From the NCBI RefSeq assembly GCF_021130785.1, contig NW_025777954.1, forward strand, positions 16,906 through 80,905: a DNA stretch of 64,000 nt, given 5' to 3'. The position numbers and the translations under genes are program-made. Under the pieces are notes generated by a model, which worked only from the letters and a program-made list of their open reading frames with translations, was not told where the DNA came from and ran no database searches. This DNA is from Homalodisca vitripennis (lineage: Eukaryota; Arthropoda; Insecta; Hemiptera; Cicadellidae). Positions 34,188-47,715 of this stretch are shown here, one piece after another; position 1 is the stretch's first letter; each line of letters starts with the position of its first letter.

Positions 34188-34439
34188 TTATAATAGGAAA
34201 CACTGTTTTTGATGAAAGTACATGTCTACAGGGTAAACGTTAATAAATATTTTTAAACTGGCATCACAGCAAGTTTTAGCCTTTACCTGGCCAAATTGCC
34301 TCTGCGACAGAATGTGGTGAGTATTAGCAAAGTTCTCAGTACAACTGTGAAAAATATTTTCATAAAACTTGCTAAACACTGATGCCAAGGCATTTGGTCG
34401 GTAGTTCGTTTGGTTTTCTGTATCCCCTCCTTTATACAC
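34188..34439 (-). pseudogene. LINE reverse transcriptase fragment
   Basis: An 83-codon minus-strand open frame contains YKGGDTENQTNYRPNALASV, then FSKFYENIF and LSQRQFGQVKAKTCCDASL. These match RT blocks 2 and 3 of APE-type LINEs (KKGDxxxxxNYRPIALLxxFSKxxE, then LxxxQFGFRxxxSTxxAL). The fragment ends without the catalytic box. It is a third, independent LINE relic in the window. Confidence 0.75.
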
Positions 34440-37400
34440 TGGTCAAATTATCGTGTATTTTAATTTGGAGGAAAAACGCCTTTCCCCTCTTGTACAAAAG
34501 TTTAGTGCACAGAACACGTTGAAATTCCAAATTCTAAATATTAAAACATAAATATAAAAATGGAGCAACATCTGCGTTCAGTACTTGCAAATGTAAAACA
34601 AAATAACAAAATCAGACAATGCACCAGAATTTTTAATATGAATATGTATCTTTATTGCAATACAGTTATTTGAAAACATTATACATTTATATATCACAGT
34701 AAACAACGAAATTACAATAAATGTAGTCATATATCACAGGTAAATTTATAGTGGGAGTAATGAAAGAGGTGGAATAAGCAATAGAAGCGTAATTACAATG
34801 TATTACCTCATCGTTGGTTTTATGATTATTTAGTTTAGTGGAAGGAGTTTTGTAGTAGTTCTTAATGCACAAGGCATGTTACATTACAGCTATTATGTGA
34901 TTCTTAATATTACTTTATTATTTTAGAATTATAATATTTTAGCTAGTTATTACAGCTGAGCGTTAGCGAAGCCTATCACTCGAGATGGTGGAAACATTTA
35001 ATGCATATCCAACTATGAAATTTGATGGATTACCATTAAAACAACTTACAACGTAACCTGACAAATTTCCCTTTGCTTGATGGAGGACGTAAAATGCCAT
35101 ACGGATTGTCTGTCGTTCTACATTGTACCTGTCTGTAATGGAATCAGCAACATACTTAAAATTTGTTCCACCTTAGCGAAACTTGTTACAGGACACGTGG
35201 TGGGGTTTTGTAGCCCCTTGTACTATAAAAGATAAAGCATAACAATATATGTAACACACCATGTGCAACAAAATTGATTTTTGGTGCCAATTACTATATT
35301 TCCATCCTTTTTCCCTATATATTAATTGATTCCAGTATTGGAACGCCGTATTGGAATAAAGGCGATTTATAACTAGTCCTCTCATTATGTAACTAATATC
35401 ATGTTGTGGTATTCATATTGTTAAAATTTTGTTCGAGTTTTGCAACATTTTTTTATACATAAAATTATATTTCATTAAAAAAAAATACTAATACTAAGTA
35501 GAAGGCCATATTTTCTTCATGCACTATCTCATAGATAGGTTAAGTGTTGGGATTCCATGGATAATTAAATTACAATAAATTCATTAACATTAAATGTTAC
35601 ACAAATTCTCAATTATGTTATTTGATTTGTAACGTCTGGTTTTTTAAAACCTGTTTTATATTACAGGCAGCTCTCACTAAACGATAATTTTGATATGTGA
35701 CTGTGGAACGATACAGGATATACATTTCTTACAAAACTATGAATCTTAACAGAAATTCTTAGGGATATTTTATTATTCGGGTAAGCTTTGTTATAGCCCA
35801 CTGATAGTGTATAGTGTACTGATAAATAACGCTAAAGAGAATTTTTTTAGAACATTTATAACTGAAATCAGATCATTTCGGGATCTTATCTTCTCGAAAG
35901 AGTGCATAATACCGCCCTTCACAGATCAGACGTATTCAGACCTTTGGAGACCATTACAAAATACAAAATCCGTTTCTAAAAAATTTTAGAGCTGTTAGAA
36001 ACTGTTGGCTATCAATAAAATATCATGTTTGTTAAAATACGAGTACACCTGTTCTTGTCCTGTAGCATTGACCCACTCCGTGAGATGTGGATCTAATGAT
36101 ACAATAATAGATATAACTCGTGATAGGAAACAGTATTGTAAGAATAAGAAGAATATTCTTAAAACGAATATTTTGTTATAGTATTCCTTGAGAAGAAGGT
36201 ATTCCAGCACAGAAGATATTTGTATTACAGCGAACTAAATCCGTCTTAATGTGGTTTTAAACTAATCCAGAGATAGAACATTTCCGGTATTTACCTACGT
36301 AGTATTTAACTAATAAGAACCACGAAATATTCACTTATATAAAAGTTAGTACTTATGTCAGGTACCTTTATAGGTACCCTTCCATTACAAAGTACTGATT
36401 TTAGGAGGTAGATCACAAAATTTTTCATACATGAACTACTTCATTTGAAATATTGTTATCAACACAAGTAAAAACGGATTTCAATATCGAAAAATCGATA
36501 ACGTTATATGTTAAAACGGCAAGTACTCCTTAATGCATTGAAGAACTGGTGCTATCATGTAAAAAATGAGGATTTTGAATTATGTATAATGACCAAGTGT
36601 CCAACGTCATATAATCGTAGTACACTTTTTGCAGACAATCGTTTTCCATCAAGAATCAGTAAATTAAAGATTGTATCCTTATCACCCCACCAAATTACTT
36701 AATTAAAAAAGCCATAGTTAAAACTGTAAAAAACACTCGTTACAAATAAAATACTGTATAAGAACATTTTTGGTTAAATCTTAAAATCACTTGGGAGGTA
36801 AAAAGTGAATGTAACTAAAAACCGCTGAGTTCAATACATATTTTCCCTCTGAAATATCGCCTGATCAACATTGTACGTAACCCAGCCCTCCCTAGGGAGC
36901 TGACGTCATCCATGCTTCAATCTTCTTTGGATGATTTGAGATGGATGGTATTGTGCTAGAATTGAAACAATAAAACTTGTGACAAAGCAGTTTGATTTTC
37001 GAAATAAAAAATTAACAATAGACTGACTCTCAAATCTATTGGGAGTTGTCCCAGACGAATCGGAGAGACGAGATAAGTATTCAGTATAGTTCTTAATCTC
37101 TCTAATGCATTTTTTATCATAAGATAATTGAGATGGTTGTAGAATAGCGGCATTCGTAGTCTTCAACATTTATCTTACTTTATATGTGGAATAAAGACAA
37201 TTTTACGTTTCGGGTACGTTGAATATTAAATCCCTCAAGAATCTCTATTAAAAAAATGTGAAAAATTCTTTTAGCATTAAAAATCATAATAATCAAGAAG
37301 TTTTTTTTTTTTAACGTGATACCTCGAAAACAAAATGACCATTACATTATAGATTGTAATTTTCTATAAAGATTCATTTATATAAGCCAAAGTTAAGTTT

Positions 37401-37533
37401 ATTGATGCACATGCTACTCCATGATAGTTTTTTGAGACTAGGGAACATTTTTACACTAGTATTATCCTTATAGGTAAACATAATGCCTACACGAAAACAG
37501 AATAAATTAATTTGTAAAGTTTTAATACAGTTT
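34440..37533. other. AT-rich spacer with repeat remnants
   Basis: A CAGCTGAGCGTTAGCGAAGC piece at 34,953 and a GGAGGACGTAAAATGCC ... TTCTACATTGTACC piece at 35,082-35,130 belong to the dispersed family described under findings. No gene recognised. Confidence 0.35.
34953..35135 (+). repeat. Dispersed GCTGAGCGTTAG-type repeat, best copy
   Basis: Begins CAGCTGAGCGTTAGCGAAGC, continues past CTATCACTCGAG, and later has GATGGAGGACGTAAAATGCC and TCTGTCGTTCTACATTGTAC. Partial relatives occur at 25,708, 25,844, 26,187, 34,050-34,170, 44,860-44,920 and 53,494. Class (SINE, MITE or other) is unknown. Confidence 0.5.
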
Positions 37534-37649
37534 ACTAATAAAATAATTTAACGTGGAACGTATTAAGAGTAATGAGGCCTAAATATGAGTAACTAATAAA
37601 ATAATTTAACGTGGAACGTATTAAGAGTAATGAGGCCTAAATATGAGTA
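37534..37649. repeat. 58-bp exact tandem duplication
   Basis: The segment 37,534-37,591 (starting ACTAATAAAATAATTTAACG and ending AATATGAGTA) is repeated at 37,592-37,649, apparently without a mismatch. It is a very recent local duplication or an assembly feature. Confidence 0.95.
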
Positions 37650-38294
37650 ACGTGTACAACAAATTTCATTTGTAGATTTAAACTTTAGTGTGAAACTTGA
37701 TTACTCCATATACAGGAACGAGTTCTTTGATAAATACTTTTTTGTTAATGTGTAAAGAAACTTATTTTGATGAATCACACAATTGGTGAATCACAAAACT
37801 CATGTTGTGTGTCAAATAAATAATTAATAAAAACATTGAATGTAGTTATGTATTAGGTTATCTCCGAAAATTTCTGTTTCCTTCTAAACAAACTTTATGT
37901 GATGAATTTCATATTTGTTTATATTAATATATTTAAAGCAATATTGTAAGCTTGATAATAAAAACATTTCCTATCCAACAATTTTCTACAATTGCAGTTG
38001 AACACAGACTAAGAAAGTATTTTCATTAGAAAAATTACATATTTAAATACTAACCCACTTTTAACTGAAAATGTTATCGAATATAATATATGGACTGATA
38101 TCAAGGATAAAGAAACTTATATAGCCTACTTTTACTTATAAACTTGCAAACATATATACTTTAATAAAACCCATATGGGATCTCTGTGTGTGTAAACATT
38201 GAATAAGATAAAATACTTCCTTGTGTGTGTGTGTGTGTGTGTGTGTACACACAACATATATATAAATAATATATGTAACATATTATATACAATG

Positions 38295-38330
<36 letters not shown>

Positions 38331-41300
38331 TTGTTATACAAGTATGCATATTATGGAGCAAGTACTTTCTTATATATTGTGTGTTTGTATAATTCGTTTA
38401 AACAAGAAGTTCTCATACACGTGTGAAACATACGGAATTGCGTGCAAAGCCTCGGGTAGCTGTTGATTTAGTAATAAAACCAATTTGAGGCTAGTTTGAA
38501 ACTTTAAAATAAATTTGTTAACAAAACACTATTCTGACGGAGAGTTTTTAATAAACCGCTGGAACAGTTTAAGTGGCACCATTACCGTGCATGAAAAAGT
38601 GTGTATGTTAAACTAATTTGAGAGAAATTAAATACAAGTTTATTATGAATTGTAATTGACAATACAAGGGTCATTACATTGCTAGACAGCTATACGAGTA
38701 AATCTTAATTTATACTAAATACCAGATGCTATATTATAGTTCCAAAGTGAAAATATACAATATAGCTATATAATAAAATAGTCAAAAGAGAAAGGTGCGC
38801 CATGTTGCCAATTTTACTAATTGGAGACATTGTACAAGTACGAAAACGAAATAAAGGGTTTCTGACAAACGAGGTTTTCGCAATTTCTTTGCAGCAGCAC
38901 ACACCACGGGTTTTGCGGAAGAAAGTATCTTCGTGTAATTAACTGCTCTAGTTTTTTCCTTTTTGTTAGCCATTGGTTGAATTAAATCATGCTGGTATTT
39001 TGGATATTTAACAACTTAAATTGACACCATTAATATAGAACAAAATAGTTAGTATATTGGCATACCACAGGATTAACACCTAGATTATTACCTATTATAT
39101 TTCAATGTTACATGAAATAAAATGTGTAAAATTTATTTTATACATTTTTGTTAATATTAGTTTAGACTATATTAAAATTTGTTGAAGTATACACTATATA
39201 TGCAACATCGTTAAGTTTAAACAAAAAATAAAACAGTTTTTATGTTAGAAAATATACGGTAGAAGTATGTAGTATCACGTAACAGACTTCGTTTGGGTTG
39301 CATGCAAAAAATTTAATTGTAAAGCTAATTAAAGTCTTGAGATGTCTCATTGACAGACAGACGTAAACATTTGTTTCTTGTATTTTGTATGTTTACGTTT
39401 CCTCGGCAGATAGGAAATAAATTGTGCAACGTGATTGACAGGCAACCTAACCCTATATATAATATTTATAGAACTTATTTTTGTCTCTGTAGAAATATAG
39501 TTAAATGCGAAATTCAAAGTCTACATATAGAATCGTTTTCGATATATTTTGTAGATGATAAAGCTACGTAAATACTCAGATCCTATAAAGAGTCATACCT
39601 ATTTAGAAAACTGTGTTGCCTGCGTATAAATAACGATACATGAAAAAGTTCATAGCTTTATTCGTTCTAGGGTAATCCAGTGGAAAATATACACGTTTAT
39701 AGATCCCTTAGACAGCCAGAACAAGCATTCCACCTGACCGCTTTATTCGGGTAAGCAGAATTTACAAGTATATAGCTGAACTCATTCTATATTTAATACT
39801 TTATGCTGTAGGCTTTTGCTACGACTAGCCAGATGCAATGAAAAAGAATTTACCATCATCAAAGTAATCTTGTCTACTCAGAAAAACCCGATAAAATTGG
39901 TGATTGATATTTGTCAATGGAGTACACAAGCAACTAATTAACAAAATATTACTTGATAGCAAAAATGATTACACTCTGTTTAAAATTATTTTGTTCTCTG
40001 ATATTCTCGTTGACATCATAGTACCCCAAAAACAATGTAAAAGTTTTTGCTCACCCAACTCCCATGGAGAGTCATGATTTATTTAACAAGTCCCCTAAAC
40101 TCATGGAAATTCATTTTATGGGAATGGAATAAAATGCAAATCGCCAAGTCATTAGGTAAGTTTTGTATCAAAATATCGTAAAGAAAGAAGACATGAATTA
40201 CATTTTATTTACGATCAGCAACTTAAAATATATTTCAAAGATATTCGTAAATTATAATTATAAACTAAACTTTATAAAATCAGATATTGCTTAATGAAGA
40301 AGTTTCCAAAGCACCGTTTTAGTATCCAAGTATATTAAAATTAAATAACTGCACAGTATTCCAGTTTATACAATTATAAAGCCTTACTTGAAATGAATAA
40401 GGAGAATAAAATTGCCTTACCTGTCAAACCTAAATATCAGTACACTCTTTTTTGGCTCACAAGGAATCTACAGTATGTAGCATAATGTAAGTCCCTAAGA
40501 CCTTTCTATCAAGATTTGGGAAACAGACAACTCCATTTTAACAAGGTCCTGTCGGTTCCTTAATAATACATTTTAATAACTGTTTCCCACCATTACCATT
40601 ACTGACAAAAATAAAGGTTACTGTAAGATTTCACCACCTTTCCACACTATCACGTTATTTCTGTACAGGCAAAATCTTCGAAAAATAATGTCTTCAAAAT
40701 CTGTACTAAAATCTTAGCATACTTTTCTTAAGCGATTACGAAGCACACACTGTAAGGAGCCATATTAGACCTAGTAACTTGAAAACATCAACGTAGATAT
40801 AATCTTTTATTTAACTCAATAGAATATGGTATTGATATGCACTTTATAGAACACCTTATTTACATAACCAATTTTGTGTAATTACAATTTAAAATTATGA
40901 AAATATATATCTAATGCATGTTTTTATGTCTATAAACTAATATTCAGATTTTTATTTCCAATTACGGTAATTTATTTTGAACACTTACTAAACTCAGCGA
41001 CATTATGATTAGTTACAGGCTAGAATTTTAATTTTTTATGTGGCCGGTCTTTACGATAAAGCATATTATTGCTGTTGAGTATATTTTATAATTCTGTGGC
41101 TACCAAGATAGAGTATTTTGGTAATTTATTTTTCATAGGTTTCCAAGTCGAACGGTTAAGGAATTAAAAGGATACATACATGATACAATTATTGTACTTT
41201 AGGACATTTGAACTCCTTTTGTGTCATCAGAAACAAACACTACGTTTCGAGAACTGGTATCAGTTATCTTCCACAGGTGCAAAAAATACTAAGCAAGGTT

Positions 41301-43021
41301 AAACACGCACATGCCTTACTACACAATAAAACATGGCACGGTTGTTCATAATTCTATAAATACGCCAAAAGCATACAGTTATATCTGACCAAAACTTCAT
41401 ATGCCTGTTAAGCACTACCAACGACAGGAGCAGTAAAACGAACTCCACTACACAGTTTACACACATTCAGTCAATATACGATTCAAGCACTCCATTAAAT
41501 AAACGGATAAAAAGCTTAAAATCCCTTCATTTGAAATAAATTACTTTAAAAACACACCCAACCGAATTAAAAACTCCATTCCTGATGGTTTTTACTGTAT
41601 ACATAACTACCCATTGTGGAATTGTGTGAATTTTAATGTTTATGGATGGTCCTCAAAGTAGTCAACAGCACACGCAAGTGTACATAGAATAAAATTCAAT
41701 TCAATCATTATTTGTACTATTACATAACGGTTTGTATAACACCTTAATCATAAAAGACTTAGCATACATATTTGTCCATATATCCATGAGTCCATTCAAT
41801 CACAAAAATAACAATAATAACGTAAGAAAATCATATTACAATGCAAACTTAAACAGTGGAAGCCTCATTAGCTAACATTTTAATAAATAAATGAAGAAAA
41901 TATCGATATTCTACTCCCAAATAATACGTCAGTGAGCAACATACAGATAAGGGTAGATTACAAAGTTCTCTTTCTTAGTGATGTGCGTTGTAAAGTTATC
42001 ACTACTCTGGGGAACAGCAGCAACCGAGATAAGAGACGTTCAGACAACTCATGCGGAGTTTCTGTCACATTAGCGACTTTCACTGGATTATCTGTACAGG
42101 CCTTTGTGACTTGGCTTTCTCAGGTAGAACACAGATGGATTCACGCTTGCGTGGTTTCTATTCAAATAATCTCTTAAGCACTTTATGAAACGTGAGTACA
42201 TAGTTTACCTAAAATACCATTAGAAAGTTAAATTAATTAAATTTAGTCTTTTATTTGTGTTATTAATATGAGATTTAAAACAAATATCGCTACCATAAAA
42301 TAGTGTGAGGATTGCTAACTGAAATCATAACGTAAAATGTAATAATTATCATGTTTCAATTGTAAACTTGATGAAAATTATGTTTGATATGAAGTATAGT
42401 CTTAAAAAGATTTTGTCTGGTCATACAATATTATATTATTATAATATTGTGATTTATTATATTATTCTTCCATATTTAAGATATAACACTAAACACTACA
42501 TGACACATATAAAAATATCACATATTGACACGCACAACGTGTATATCTTCACTTTATGTTTTTTTGTTTGTGAATATAATATTTCTTCGTCTAATATAGT
42601 TTACAATTTCATATTTACTAAAAAAACAGTAAACCGTCGAACCTAGTCAGAAAGCGTATAATTCCACAAACAAAAGCGATACACTATACCGACAATTCAC
42701 GTCTCTATGTTAACTAAAACTGTTCTACGTCAATAAACAGTAACGGTGGTGCGCGGGAGGTGTAGAGAAAACATGTCATAGATTTTATTCCTAAATTATA
42801 TTATATGTATTCTGACACAATACAAAAAAATTATTTAAAAGCGGAGGATCCCCGCATTGCGTGTTGCCCATTGTTTATAATGGGGTGAAAAATAATGGCG
42901 TTTGGAATGAAACACCATCCGTTAATCGTAGTAAAGTCTTTGTTTAGATTCTAAATATGAAATTTAAATTATTTTGTATTTTTATTTTCTCAACAATTGA
43001 ACTATTATATCGATCATGGTC

Positions 43022-43025
<4 letters not shown>
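37650..43025. other. AT-rich spacer, no gene recognised
   Basis: Contains the microsatellite cluster at 38,223-38,334 and otherwise mixed AT-rich sequence. Open frames (for example 41,932-42,177) show no known domain. Confidence 0.3.
38223..38334. repeat. Compound GT / TA / CA microsatellite
   Basis: (GT)n at 38,223-38,246, then ACACACAACATATATA-type sequence, (TA)n at 38,295-38,318 and (CA)n at 38,319-38,331. The GT and CA tracts are inverted with respect to each other, so the single strand can fold. Confidence 0.9.
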
Positions 43026-43083
<58 letters not shown>

Positions 43084-43086
43084 AAA

Positions 43087-43132
<46 letters not shown>

Positions 43133-43149
43133 ATATATATACATATATA
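43026..43149. repeat. (TA)n microsatellite
   Basis: Two long TA tracts separated by a short AAAATAAA interruption at about 43,083-43,091. Confidence 0.95.
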
Positions 43150-44465
43150 AGCTGTTGACAGATTAACCTGGCAAACTTATCTCCTCAATCTGTTTTCAAA
43201 ATGATTGTTACCTATCAGCACAAGTTTCTAGTATCAATCATAAACACGCCATGTTTAAATTTTGTAGTTAAATTTTTATTTTATGATATGCTATCATTAC
43301 TTGAGACGTTCTATGAAACGATATTTTATATTTAAACATACATAATGTTTTATTTTAGGAAATGAGTTTCAAGATTATATAGGATTCATAAAATAAAGGG
43401 CAACATTGTTTAATTTCAAATGACATCATTTTGTCATTTTTAGGGTTACGTAGCTCTTCCAAAAATGTCAATGCAGTAAAACGTTTCCTCAGTAAAACGG
43501 TGCTTTTTCTTGAAGAACCGTGAAGATTTTAACTTTACCATACTGAAGTTTTTTATAACATAAATACTGTATTATAAGTTATGCTAAATTAAATTTTCCT
43601 CCTTTCGTGAAAGTTATCACTGATGCGCAAGCACCGCTATATGTTTTATTGTGATTTATAAGCAACCCAAGGACTCATGAATTTACCTGTTTTGTTTCTT
43701 CTATATCTGGTACTGCTGTAAACTAATTCGCAGATATAATAAATTACCTATATCAAAATAAATATTAGAATTATATAGTAGATTAATACGTAGACCCGAT
43801 ATATACCCGTTTTTAATAGAAATAGTGTGGTGAACAAAAGAAAACCCATTGACGATTGAGTCACAGCCCCCAGTGAGTGGTTCAAACACCTAAAGCTTAA
43901 AGTGTTTGACATACGAATTCTTGTATTTAAGCCATGAATATACTACAAAATGAAATCTTGAAGGAATAACAAAGTGCCATATATTTTATTTTGCTATTTA
44001 TACTCTTCATTTATGTAATAAATGATTTAATACCACAAGTAAGCTTTACCATCAAATTGAAATTGACCTTAATGTTACATTTTGTATTATATTTTCCTAT
44101 AAATATAAGATTCTGGTCCTCTTTTAAGCTTTATTAAGCTAGTTCTCATGGTCCAATCGCCTACGCGAAGATATTATAAAACAAAAGAACAAGGAAATTA
44201 TATACGGTACAAGTTCGATGTTACTGGTAAAAAATACTATGGTCACAGATAGGGTATTGCCCTGTGCTATCTTTAACTCAAATCCTAGGTCCGCCGTCTT
44301 AGAACGTTTGGCTAACTCCTATTCCCATTTCCTCAACATCGTCACTGCTTTAAAGATTGTACAATGGTCCCGATATAACACCACAACCGATGGAATTGAT
44401 CAATGATTAGAAAACTTTAAATGGAACATAGCCAAAGCTTTTCTGATCTAATTGTTTTTTTTTAT
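43150..44465. other. AT-rich spacer, no gene recognised
   Basis: No domain, RNA gene or element could be recognised; a 62-codon open frame at 44,218-44,406 is not convincing. Confidence 0.3.
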
Positions 44466-44605
44466 TATTTGTAGTGGGACGTGCTTTGTAAATAATAGTT
44501 TTAGAATTTTTAGGTGTCGATAAACCTAACTACACAACTAACAAGGTATATATATACCTAAAAATTTTAAAACTATTATTTACAAAGTACGTCCCACTAC
44601 AAATA
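44466..44605. mobile_element. Foldback (MITE-like) element, about 140 bp
   Basis: The left arm starts TATTTGTAGTGGGACGTGCT and continues through AAATAATAGTTTTAGAATTT. The right arm (about 44,556-44,605) is its reverse complement with very few mismatches, ending GTACGTCCCACTACAAATA. Arms are about 50 bp with a 40-bp loop that has a TATATA core. TTAT or TA duplications may flank it. Long perfect arms suggest recent insertion or selection for hairpin structure. Confidence 0.85.
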
Positions 44606-44939
44606 TATATTATATAAAATTCCTTTTGTTTTTCGTCTTTTGAATAAAGTACGTTTTATATAATTAAACAATACAAATTAAAGACATATTATGGTTTTGC
44701 AAAAACAAACCTGGCTTTGTATTTTAAAATCAAAATTATGGTTACAATACATAACATTAGTTTATATAAAGTGTTATATAAAGGAGTTTTGTATTTGTTA
44801 TGGTTAAAATAAACCTTTGAATAAAGGATTTTATTTAAAATTTCTCTTTCGTCTGTCTGGAGGATGTAAACATTTATTTACTGTATACTGGATGTCTTTC
44901 TATCTCCGTAAGACAACCAGATAATTAAATGAGCTATAT

Positions 44940-45007
44940 ATATTTTTAATCCTGCATGCAAGCATACCGAAGCCTGTTACGTAACAGGTGTTGTTGTGTA
45001 CTCATAC
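44940..45007 (+). repeat. Remnant of the CCTGTTACGT-GTACTCATAC dispersed repeat
   Basis: CCTGTTACGTAACAGG and GTGTACTCATAC here match CCTGTTACGTTACACG and GTGTACTCATAC in the copies at about 53.1 and 54.0 kb. The match stops exactly where the LTR begins, showing that the LTR element inserted into an older repeat. Confidence 0.6.
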
Positions 45008-45127
45008 TGTGACGAAGGGGCCCCACAAATATCCCTTCGTCTGAATATTTGAGGGAATTCTCCCTCCAAGAAGCGATGGTATGGAGTGGGGAGTAGAGAG
45101 AGTGGACAGTGGATAGCAGGGCAGACG
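45008..45127 (+). repeat. 5' LTR remnant (first 120 bp) of gypsy/errantivirus-like element
   Basis: Starts TGTGACGAAGGGGCCCC and matches the first 120 bp of the 3' LTR at 51,700-51,819 with two differences. At 45,128 the sequence jumps directly into RT coding sequence, so the rest of the LTR, the primer-binding site, gag and protease are missing. Confidence 0.95.
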
Positions 45128-45700
45128 TTTTTTGTGTAGACTACCGCCGCTTGAATCTTCAAATAAAGGATATAGCGTACCCCTTGCCCTTGATCGGGGA
45201 TATACTTACATACTTAAATGGATGCCAATGGTTCTGCACCTTAGACATGAATTCTGGTTACTGGCAAATCCCCATTAAGGAAGAAGACAAACACAAAACT
45301 GCTTTTATAACGGCAGATGGCCTATGGGAATGGGAATGCATCCCTTTCGGACTCAAAACGAGCCCAGCAGTATTCCAAAGGTGTATGGACCAAGTATTAG
45401 CCGGTTTGAAGTGGGGAAGCTGCCTAGTATATTTGGATGATGTACTAGTCATGGCACCTGAGTACGATGTCATGCTGGACCGATTGAGGAAGGTGTTCGA
45501 GAGGCTGAGGTCAGCGTCCATGACTCTCAATCCAACCAAATGCTCGTTTGGATATAAAGAAGTTAAGATTCTCGGTCATACGGTGAATGCTATGGGCATT
45601 AGTCCAAATCCTGACAAGATTCAATCAGTACGGAGTTTTCAACCTCCAAGACGCCTGCGAGCTCTACGATCGTTTTTCGTGCAGCACTTATGTAGAAGGA
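45128..45700 (+). pseudogene. Gypsy-type reverse transcriptase, truncated at both ends
   Basis: Residues begin VDYRRLNLQIKDIAYPLPLI, the usual RT block 2 of Ty3/gypsy elements. Then come FCTLDMNSGYWQI with the first catalytic Asp, FGLKTSPAVFQRCMD and LVYLDDVLV with the YxDD catalytic pair (45,424-45,450), followed by LNPTKCSFG and the LGHTV thumb motif. The first RT block is lost with the 5' deletion, and the thumb/connection region is lost after LRALRSFF near 45,680. The remaining palm is intact and in one frame, so the break was by deletion rather than by slow decay. Confidence 0.95.
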
Positions 45701-46027
45701 CGGAGAAACTGTACTACCCGTAGCCTATGGTTCCAGGAGGTTATCTGAGGCTGAGCAAAAATATACCACAACAGAGAAGGAGTGTATCGCAGTAGTCTGG
45801 GCGACACAACATTTTAGGCAATTCTTGTGGGGTCAGAAATTTACTATTGTAGTAGACCACCATGCTCTGTGTTGGCTAGACAAGAACAGAGACTTATCAG
45901 GTAGATTGGGTCGTTGGGCTCTTAAACTGATGGAATTCGATTACAAGATTAGACATAAACAGGGAAGACCACGTTATACCCGACTGCTTGTACCCCTGAG
46001 GACGAGGAGAAGACTAACGATATTCCT
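45700..46027 (+). pseudogene. RNase H domain of the gypsy-like pol, partial
   Basis: After the deletion the frame changes and the RNase H region reads YGSRRLSEAEQKYTTTEKEC, then FTIVVDHHALCWL, which carry the catalytic Glu and a catalytic Asp. The first DAS-type catalytic Asp lies in the deleted part. It ends with FDYKIRHKQG; the usual H-N-x-x-DALSR segment that follows is disturbed near 45,980. The domain would be inactive without its first Asp. Confidence 0.85.
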
Positions 46028-47298
46028 ATGTTAGCCCTGGAATTGAAGGACCTAACCAAGCTACAGAGTGAGGATGCCGAATGTAAACGGATATTAGAGG
46101 CGGTCAGGAACCCGGAAGGAGCAGCAAGTGCAGACCGACGACTGGAAAGGAGTTTCGAAATTGAAGACGGGTTGCTGTATAAGAAGAACGTTGCCCACTT
46201 GGGGCATAAGAAGCTGCTAGTTGTCCCAGAAAGCATAAGAAAGGAAGTGCTCTTCGAGTGCCACGACAGTCCGTTAGCAGGAGGACATCTAGGGTTTAGT
46301 AAGACGTTTTTCAAAATCAAAAGTCGATATTATTGGCCTAACATGGTTAAAGAAGTAGAAAAATATGTGAAAACTTGCCCAGACTGCCAAAGTCGCAAGA
46401 CTCCTAAACAAGCAACTGCGGGATTATTGCAACCAATTCCAGTAGGACAACCATTAGATACCATAGGAGGGGATTTCTTAGGACCCTTTACGAGGTCGGC
46501 TAAGGGAAATATGTATATCATAGTGGCAATGGACTATGCTACTAAGTGGGCAGAGGCGGAAGCGACGAGAACGGCTACTGCAGAGACTACAGCAAGATTT
46601 CTTATCAACAAAATAATATGAAAGTTTGGTTGCCCAAGGAGGATTTTATCAGATAGGGGAAGAAACTTTACTTCGACTATGGTAAATGAACTACTGAAAG
46701 GATTGGGAATGCGTCCAGTCTTTACGACTGCCTACCACCCAATGTGTAACGGGTAGACAGAACACTTTAATGGGGCATTAGCTCAAATGTTATCAAACTA
46801 TGTTAGCACTAACCAGAAGGATTGGGATTTATATGTAAACCTGACCTGCTTTAGTTACAATACTTCCATACAAGAGACAACTAGACATACACCATTTTAC
46901 CTAATGTATGGGCGTGAAGCACGACTTCCTATAGATGTGTCCCTTCGTCCAGACATTAATGAAGACCCAGAGGCGGAGAAGATACTGCAGAGAGTCCAAA
47001 GGTGGCGCGAGGACGTACAGAGGATAATTAGTCAGGCACAGACGAAACAGAAACAGAGGTTTGACCAGACACATCGACATGTGGAGTATGAAAAGGGAGA
47101 TCTGGTTATGATCTGGACGCCTATCCAGAAGAAAGGAAGGTCAACGAAATTGTTACATCGTTGGTATGGCCCGTACCAGGTTGATGCCAAGCTGTCCGAT
47201 GTTAATTACCAGATAAATATCAACAATAAAAAAATAAGCTACCCTACTTGGACACAGTCCATGTCAGCAGGATGAAGCGCTACTACCCAAGAACATAG
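46028..47298 (+). pseudogene. Gypsy-type integrase, interrupted
   Basis: The HHCC zinc domain is present: HDSPLAGGHLG and CPDCQSRK, with YYWPNM between them (46,260-46,400). The catalytic core has Asp in GGDFLGPF (46,465-46,490), Asp in ILSDRGRNF (46,645-46,670) and Glu in TEHFNGAL (46,758-46,780). The C-terminal domain carries WYGPYQV, the GPY module. In-frame stops occur at 46,619-46,621 and 46,755-46,757, and a frame change near 47,245 precedes the last residues VSRMKRYYPRT, with the stop at 47,296-47,298. All three catalytic residues remain, so the lesions are few. Confidence 0.9.
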
Positions 47299-47715
47299 TT
47301 AGATCATAGTAACTTAGAGAATAAGTAAATAAGGTCGTTATAAAAGAAAGATAGTTTAATACATGCCAAGTGTACATATAAATCGATATCAGTGTAAAAT
47401 TTAATTAAGTCTCATGTTTATATTTAAAATGTTCTAAAAATAATGTATAGGAGTGGTAAGGGACAATGAAACACGACGTGTCGACACGAGGCCGAGGCTA
47501 ATGAACTATAAACGCTTGGTCAGCGAGTACAATGTCCGTGTTGAGCGGAGAGTGCCTATTTTGGGTATAAAGAACGTTCAGTGTGTGACGAGTGTCGGTG
47601 TTGCGTGAACACGAGCTAGGTTAACGATAAAACATTATAGATGTTGTATTAGTTATTAGTTGATTTTTGCCTCTTATAGCAATTTATTACTTTTATAGTG
47701 AAAACACCCATAAGG
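47299..47715. other. Pol-env intergenic leader with likely splice acceptor
   Basis: No coding pattern. It ends in T-rich tracts with TTGCCTCTTATAG and TTATTACTTTTATAG (47,668-47,698) just before env. Errantivirus env is made from a spliced RNA, so one of these is a plausible 3' splice site. Confidence 0.45.

Noticed and set aside
34687..34872. Minus-strand open frame near the RT fragment.
   Set aside because: It does not continue the RT motifs and looks random.
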